This document shows, in pieces, positions 60,350 through 63,223 of a stretch of DNA of 63,223 bases (its first letter is position 1; each line of letters starts with the position of its first letter). Source of the stretch: Nitrospira sp. (GTDB lineage Bacteria; Nitrospirota; Nitrospiria; Nitrospirales; UBA8639); NCBI GenBank assembly GCA_028819435.1, contig JAPPLK010000029.1:1-63223 (forward strand). The letters run 5' to 3'. Under the pieces are notes generated by a model. That model was not told the DNA's origin and made no database searches. It saw only the letters and a list, made by a program, of their open reading frames with translations. The position numbers were made by a program, and so were the translations under genes.

Positions 60350-63079
60350 ATGCAACGAGTACCCATTTCGTTCCTCATGGCGTGGCGGGAAATTCGAGGT
60401 AGTTGGCGTCAGTTTGTCTTCTTCCTGGCCTGTTTGGCCGTTGGCGTCGGGTCTGTCGTCGGCATTGAATTGTTTGCGACGAACGTGGAATCCCTCATTC
60501 TCCGCGATGCCAGGAGTCTTTTGGGCGGCGACCTGGAAATTCGCGCAGCCCATCAATTGAGTGAATCCGGGAGAAAGACCTTGGATGATCTCAAGGCGCG
60601 CCACGTCGAGGTGACGCACGTGAGGGAACTTGTGGGCATGGCAGCCGTTCCCGTGGCAGGGTATTCCCAAACCCCAGATGATGACTGCCCCTCACCCTGC
60701 ACCCCCGGATCAAGTCTGGGGCAGGCTCTCTCCCAAGGGGAGAGGGAATTCGAGCCTCAAGCGACGCAGTTGGTTGAACTCAAAGCCGTTGAAGATCAGT
60801 ACCCGTTGTACGGACAGGTGGAGATAACCCCTCAACAATCTCTCCGGGATTCGCTTGCTCCCCTCGACTGTCCCTCACTTCCCTGCTTCGGGGCCGTGGT
60901 GCAGGAATCCTTACTCATCAGCTTCGGGCTTCAACTCCACGATCACCTCAAGATCGGACAAGCCTGGTTCGCCGTGACCGGGATTCTCGTCAAAGAGCCG
61001 GACCGCGTGGCCAGTGCCTTCAGTTTGGGGCCGCGAGTGCTGATCTCCCGGCAGGCGTTACGGGCGACGGACCTGGTCAAGCCGGGCAGTCGCATCCGTG
61101 AGCGCTACCTGCTTCGGGTTCCGGAGTCACTGGCCCTTGACCCGCTTCGAGGTGAATTGCAAGGACGACTCGGGCCTGAGGGGGCCGGCGTCTCATCGTA
61201 TCGTGACGCTCAACCGCGGATTCGGAGATTCCTGGATCAGCTCACCACCTATTTGGGCCTCATCGGCCTGACGTCGCTGTTTGTGGGCGGGATCGGTATT
61301 GCCTGCACCATCCATGGGTTCATGCGGCACAAACTCACGACCGTGGCGATTCTGAAGACCCTGGGAGCCGACGCCGGCCTGCTGATGAGGGTATACCTGC
61401 TCCAGAGTCTGTTCATGGGATTACTCGGCAGCCTGGGCGGAGTGGCCATGGGAGTCGGATTGCAACGGCTGTTGCCCGTGCTCCTGGGTGAACTCATTCC
61501 GGTCGCCATCAGCAGCCACGTCACGGTGTTGCCCTTGAGTAAAGGTCTGCTGGTGGGGGTGGTGACGACGTTCTGTTTTACGATTTGGCCATTACTCGCC
61601 ATCAGGGCAATCCCTCCCGCGCTGGTTTTCCGACGTGAAGTGGAGCAGCATCACGTTCCGATCGAAGGTTCGCGATTGAGGCGGACGTGGAACGCGTTAC
61701 TGCAATTTGTGCGGGACCGCCATCGGCTTGGCACGGCCGTGATGATGGGTTGCGGCCTGACCGTCCTCGCCGCGTGGCAAGCGCGCTCACTCACGTTGGG
61801 GGCGCTCTTTATCGTTGCGTTTTGCGCCGCGGTGATTCTGCTTCAAATTGGCGTATGGGCGTTGCTCCACGGTCTGGACACACTTCCCCGTCCCCGTTCA
61901 TTCGTGATCAGGCAGGCGCTGGGCAACGTGCAACGACCGGGGAATTTCACCAGGGGCATGGCCGTGGCGATCGGGGTCGGCGTCATGGTCATCGTGACGG
62001 TCGCGCTGGTGAAATCATCGTTGCTCGTCGCCCTCGGAGAACGCATTCCGAAGGATGCCCCGACGTTTTTCTTTATCGACATTCAGCCGGATCAACGGGA
62101 GGCGTTTGAAGAAATCGTGCAACGGGAAGCCCCCCAGGCTCCGTACCGGCTCACCCCCGTGGTCCGGGCGCGGCTGAGGGCGATCGACGGTCACGTGATT
62201 GATCCGGAAGAGCACAAGGGCAAAAAGAACGGATGGTACTTCACCCGGGAATACGTGCTCACGGCTCTCTCGGCGCTCCCCCGAGACAATGTCGTGGTCA
62301 AAGGGGCATGGTGGGCGGCTGATTCGCCAGACGCGAAGCAAACGGATGCTCGGCAGCAGGAAGCTTCCATCCGCGTGTCGGTTGAAGACCAGGCCGCTGC
62401 CAACTTCGGTGTGGACGTCGGGTCCACGATCGAGTTCACCGTGCAAGGGGCCCCCGTGTCCGCGGTCGTCCAAAGTACGAGGCAGGTTGACTGGGGCAGT
62501 TTTACCATGAACTTTTTCATGATTCTTTCCCCGGGCGCGCTGGACGGAGCCCCGATGACCTACATTGTCTCAGCAAAGGTCGAAGCCGAAGAAGAACTCC
62601 CGCTCCAGCACGCGCTTGTTCGAGCCCTGCCCAACGTGACCGCGATCAAGGTCGGTGACGTGCTGGCCAACGTCGCGAGGCTGTTGGAGCAGTTGGCCTG
62701 GGCGATTCAGGGGATTGCGTTCTTGAGCATGGCAAGCGGCGCGGTCGTCATGACCGCGGCCGTCTCGTCGACGCGGTACCGTCGCCTGTACGAGTCGGCC
62801 ATTCTCAAGGCCATCGGCGGAACACGCCGGGTCGTGGTGGCATCCTTTGCCGTGGAATTTGCCCTGATCGGTGGCTTGGCGGGTCTGGTCGGCGTGGGGT
62901 TGGCCAGCACGCTCTCCTGGGCCATCCTGCATTTTTTCCTCGATCTCGCCTGGTCCGTTCAACCCCTGGTGTTGGGCTGGGGTCTGCTGGTAACCGTGGG
63001 ACTGGCCGTGGCCGTGGGGTTGCTGAGCACCTTCAAAATTCTCGGCGAACCGCCCCTGGCCGTGTTACGGCAGGAATAG
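60350..63079 (+). CDS. ybbP: FtsX-family ABC permease, YbbP-like
   Basis: 909 residues. A first helix (FVFFLACLAVGVGSVVGIEL) and a periplasmic domain are followed by FtsX helix bundles near 300-430 (YLGLIGLTSLFVGGIGIACT) and at the C-terminus (AIQGIAFLSMASGAVVMTAA, then GLAGLVGVGLASTLSWAILH). It works with the ATPase above; YbbP's substrate is not firmly known. Residues about 113-135 come from an inserted REP-like palindrome read in frame. Confidence 0.9.
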   Translation: MQRVPISFLMAWREIRGSWRQFVFFLACLAVGVGSVVGIELFATNVESLILRDARSLLGGDLEIRAAHQLSESGRKTLDDLKARHVEVTHVRELVGMAAVPVAGYSQTPDDDCPSPCTPGSSLGQALSQGEREFEPQATQLVELKAVEDQYPLYGQVEITPQQSLRDSLAPLDCPSLPCFGAVVQESLLISFGLQLHDHLKIGQAWFAVTGILVKEPDRVASAFSLGPRVLISRQALRATDLVKPGSRIRERYLLRVPESLALDPLRGELQGRLGPEGAGVSSYRDAQPRIRRFLDQLTTYLGLIGLTSLFVGGIGIACTIHGFMRHKLTTVAILKTLGADAGLLMRVYLLQSLFMGLLGSLGGVAMGVGLQRLLPVLLGELIPVAISSHVTVLPLSKGLLVGVVTTFCFTIWPLLAIRAIPPALVFRREVEQHHVPIEGSRLRRTWNALLQFVRDRHRLGTAVMMGCGLTVLAAWQARSLTLGALFIVAFCAAVILLQIGVWALLHGLDTLPRPRSFVIRQALGNVQRPGNFTRGMAVAIGVGVMVIVTVALVKSSLLVALGERIPKDAPTFFFIDIQPDQREAFEEIVQREAPQAPYRLTPVVRARLRAIDGHVIDPEEHKGKKNGWYFTREYVLTALSALPRDNVVVKGAWWAADSPDAKQTDARQQEASIRVSVEDQAAANFGVDVGSTIEFTVQGAPVSAVVQSTRQVDWGSFTMNFFMILSPGALDGAPMTYIVSAKVEAEEELPLQHALVRALPNVTAIKVGDVLANVARLLEQLAWAIQGIAFLSMASGAVVMTAAVSSTRYRRLYESAILKAIGGTRRVVVASFAVEFALIGGLAGLVGVGLASTLSWAILHFFLDLAWSVQPLVLGWGLLVTVGLAVAVGLLSTFKILGEPPLAVLRQE
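60688..60752. repeat. REP-like element inserted in frame in the ybbP-like gene
   Basis: The bases contain CCCCTCACCCTGCACCCC, an inner CCGGATCAAGTCTGGGG palindrome and CTCTCTCCCAAGGGGAGAGG, the same type as at 36551-36584. It is translated as about 22 residues (CPSPCTPGSSLGQALSQGER part) in the first periplasmic domain. Confidence 0.75.
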
Positions 63080-63223
63080 AGGGAAGGATGTGTCATTCAA
63101 GCTTGAGTCAAAGCGTGAATTGACGGGAAAGAGCAATGCCAACACAATAGACAAGAAAGTAAGAATGGACGTAAGCTTCCCCTGATTTGAGACATGTGAT
63201 AAGTGGAGTTTTCTGGCAGGATC
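63080..63223. other. Unassigned end of window
   Basis: After the ybbP-like stop no gene, RNA or terminator can be supported in the remaining 144 bases. Confidence 0.5.

Overview
The window is ordinary Gram-negative bacterial chromosome: TonB receptor, outer-membrane porin, lipoproteins, moderately high GC. It carries one clearly accessory block of about 20 kb. The lineage is not fixed by the sequence. The dispersed TTTGTAAGG-type inverted repeats, HEAT-repeat protein clusters and three-gene proton-translocating transhydrogenase would fit Nitrospirota or a similar environmental phylum, but that is a guess.

Layout. 1-3.7 kb (minus): 5' part of a TonB-dependent receptor, hemD and a putative lipoprotein. 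3.7-7.7 kb: repeats, a VOC protein, a metallo-beta-lactamase-fold protein, a PSP1/RicT-like protein and a DsrE-like protein. 7.7-27.6 kb: a RiPP (ribosomally made, modified peptide) locus built as two convergent arms. The plus arm encodes an FAD oxidoreductase, an AlkB-type hydroxylase fused to a GlnE-like nucleotidyltransferase, a fused E1-like/YcaO cyclodehydratase, two paralogous proteins of an uncharacterised RiPP-associated family (possibly ABBA prenyltransferase-like), an MpaB-family oxygenase and a methyltransferase. The minus arm encodes the NHLM export set (HlyD-like protein, C39-peptidase ABC transporter, second ABC transporter), an 89-residue NHLP precursor and an MMPL/RND-type transporter. 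The precursor ends in Ala-Gly-Arg-Cys-Cys-Cys, so the predicted core is only about four residues.

27.8-36.6 kb: nth, rpsU, a 142-bp MITE, pntB/pntAB/pntAA, an unknown hydrolase-like protein, a degenerate alkaline-phosphatase-superfamily protein, an exported protein and the first HEAT-repeat protein. 36.6-45 kb: a fused glycine-sarcosine/dimethylglycine methyltransferase (glycine betaine synthesis), a porin and a PotABCD-type ABC importer, which together suggest compatible-solute handling. 45-49.1 kb: four consecutive HEAT-repeat proteins. 49.1-54.7 kb: ugd, tRNA-Gly(GCC) whose 3' end is repeated in a 187-bp tandem array, a HigBA-type toxin-antitoxin pair, an AT-richer TPR gene, a uracil-DNA-glycosylase-like protein and an unknown protein. 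54.7-63.1 kb: a ChaN-like protein, an AbrB-type regulator overlapping a nuclease-like/nitrilase fusion (possibly a defence or toxin module), a dual CDGSH protein, a 57-residue exported peptide and the tesA-ybbA-ybbP trio.

Working model for the RiPP locus (inference): the YcaO protein makes azolines from the Cys-Cys-Cys core, and the methyltransferase, the two paralogous proteins and three oxidative enzymes tailor the ends or an attached isoprenoid. The C39 transporter then removes the leader and exports the product. The nearest concept is the short linear cyanobactins (aeruginosamide/muscoride type), but with an NHLP leader and NHLM export. The precursor promoter has a nine-cytosine tract between its -35 and putative -10, and a strong hairpin separates the precursor from the transporter gene behind it.
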